Below the pieces are notes generated by a model. It did no database searches, was not told the DNA's origin, and saw only the letters and a list, made by a program, of their open reading frames with translations. A program made the position numbers and the translations under genes. A stretch of 6,661 nt of DNA from CAZGMJ01 sp964526785 (lineage in GTDB: Bacteria > Planctomycetota > Phycisphaerae > Sedimentisphaerales > Anaerobacaceae), in NCBI GenBank assembly GCA_964526785.1, contig CAZGMJ010000129.1:1-6661 (forward strand), written 5' to 3'. The stretch's first letter is position 1; every line of letters begins with the position of its first letter. Shown piece after piece: positions 6,424 to 6,661 of this stretch.

Positions 6424-6454
6424 GAGGAATCCCGGCGGGCCGGGATGGCTTTTT
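6424..6454 (+). repeat. Hairpin-bearing repeat, copy 2, with T-run
   Basis: ATCCCGG (6429-6435) and CCGGGAT (6440-6446) pair around CGGG, followed by GGC and TTTTT (6450-6454). It has the form of an intrinsic terminator for + strand transcripts, but no + strand gene precedes it. Its flanks match 6092-6120, so I list it as a repeat. Confidence 0.45.
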
Positions 6455-6520
6455 GAGAATGGGGTGGACAGGATGCTGGAGGAAGCAAGAGACGAATAGG
6501 AAATGAATGACGGAAATATG

Positions 6521-6537
6521 CGCGGCCAAGGGCCGCG
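6521..6537. repeat. GC-rich 7-bp hairpin
   Basis: CGCGGCC and GGCCGCG pair around AAG. It has no neighbouring gene to give it a role. Confidence 0.4.
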
Positions 6538-6554
6538 ATTGGGGTGTTTGTTTT

Positions 6555-6586
6555 GACAGGATTGACACGATGAACAGGATGACGAA
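6555..6586. repeat. ACAGGAT-type degenerate repeat
   Basis: Contains GACAGGATTGACACGATGAA followed by another ACAGGATGA, with a further GGACAGGATG at 6467-6476. Such ACAGGAT tracts recur in intergenic DNA of many bacteria, from memory. Confidence 0.4.
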
Positions 6587-6610
6587 AGTTGGTATGCGGT
6601 GGGGTGGGTC

Positions 6611-6661
6611 GGCCATGTGTCCGCCATGGCAGTCTCTTTTCGATGCAAGCATCTCTCAGAG
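6611..6661. repeat. 51-base dispersed repeat, copy 2 (runs to window end)
   Basis: Partner of 6175-6225. The match continues to the last base of the window, so the true repeat may be longer. Confidence 0.65.

Larger units (their letters stand above)
5712..6661. other. Gene-free, repeat-dense spacer
   Basis: About 950 bases with no credible coding sequence. Long open frames exist on the - strand but have no ribosome binding site, are low-complexity or run through repeats, and their translations resemble no protein family. The stretch is a patchwork of diverged repeats and hairpins listed separately, plus AT-rich patches around 6340-6420. Confidence 0.65.

Noticed and set aside
6424..6454. Intrinsic terminator on the + strand
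   Set aside because: The stem plus T-run form is good, but no + strand gene precedes it and a sister hairpin lacks the T-run, so a repeat is the better explanation.
5846..6652. Long open frames on the - strand in the right-hand spacer
   Set aside because: They run through dispersed repeats and hairpins, lack ribosome binding sites, and their translations are low-complexity with no family-like pattern.
5712..6661. CRISPR array
   Set aside because: Repeats are few, long, diverged and unevenly spaced; there is no short identical repeat with regular spacers.

Overview
The window most resembles a chromosome segment from a Planctomycetota bacterium, probably of the Phycisphaerae/Sedimentisphaerales type. 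This is inferred from a combination of traits, not from one marker: secreted GLUG-repeat proteins ending in dockerin-like repeats, a single-chain (alpha2, archaeal/eukaryotic-like) glycyl-tRNA synthetase, a small one-helix membrane protein with an IEAERAIPDSENAA-type segment that I recall from planctomycete hypothetical proteins, and repeat-dense spacers. No taxonomic marker gene is present, so the assignment is moderate.

Left part (1-2862, + strand): two GLUG-repeat genes overlap by ATGA. The first (62-2407) has two beta-helix-type GLUG arrays and a dockerin-like C-terminus, but it has lost its signal peptide and the front domain of its first half. The second (2404-2862) has the signal peptide and front domain but breaks off just before its GLUG array. 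The break is at a short repeat-like motif (2821-2862).

Just beyond that motif, on the - strand, lies the remnant of an unrelated membrane-protein gene (3229 down to about 2863). It has an internal deletion/frameshift and no 3' end. The stretch from about 2820 to 3010 therefore looks like a genomic scar between two broken genes.

Middle part (3245-4980, - strand): an intact glycyl-tRNA synthetase gene with a recognisable sigma70-type promoter, a short leader and a GC-rich hairpin after its stop.

Right part (5189-5711, - strand): two small overlapping genes encode two-helix, half-ferritin-like proteins. One keeps the Glu plus ExxH half of a diiron site. The other is the same size class and shares the spacing but has Thr in place of the ExxH Glu. 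They appear to be transcribed from a promoter so close to the start codon that the mRNA may be leaderless, and a 12-bp perfect palindrome overlaps its -35 box.

The last 950 bases (5712-6661) have no convincing gene. They are packed with diverged dispersed repeats and small hairpins, including a 110-base unit present twice exactly 230 bases apart. The most interesting points are the paired half-ferritins with an unequal metal site and the reciprocal truncation of the two GLUG genes. I see no defence system, CRISPR array, rRNA or tRNA.
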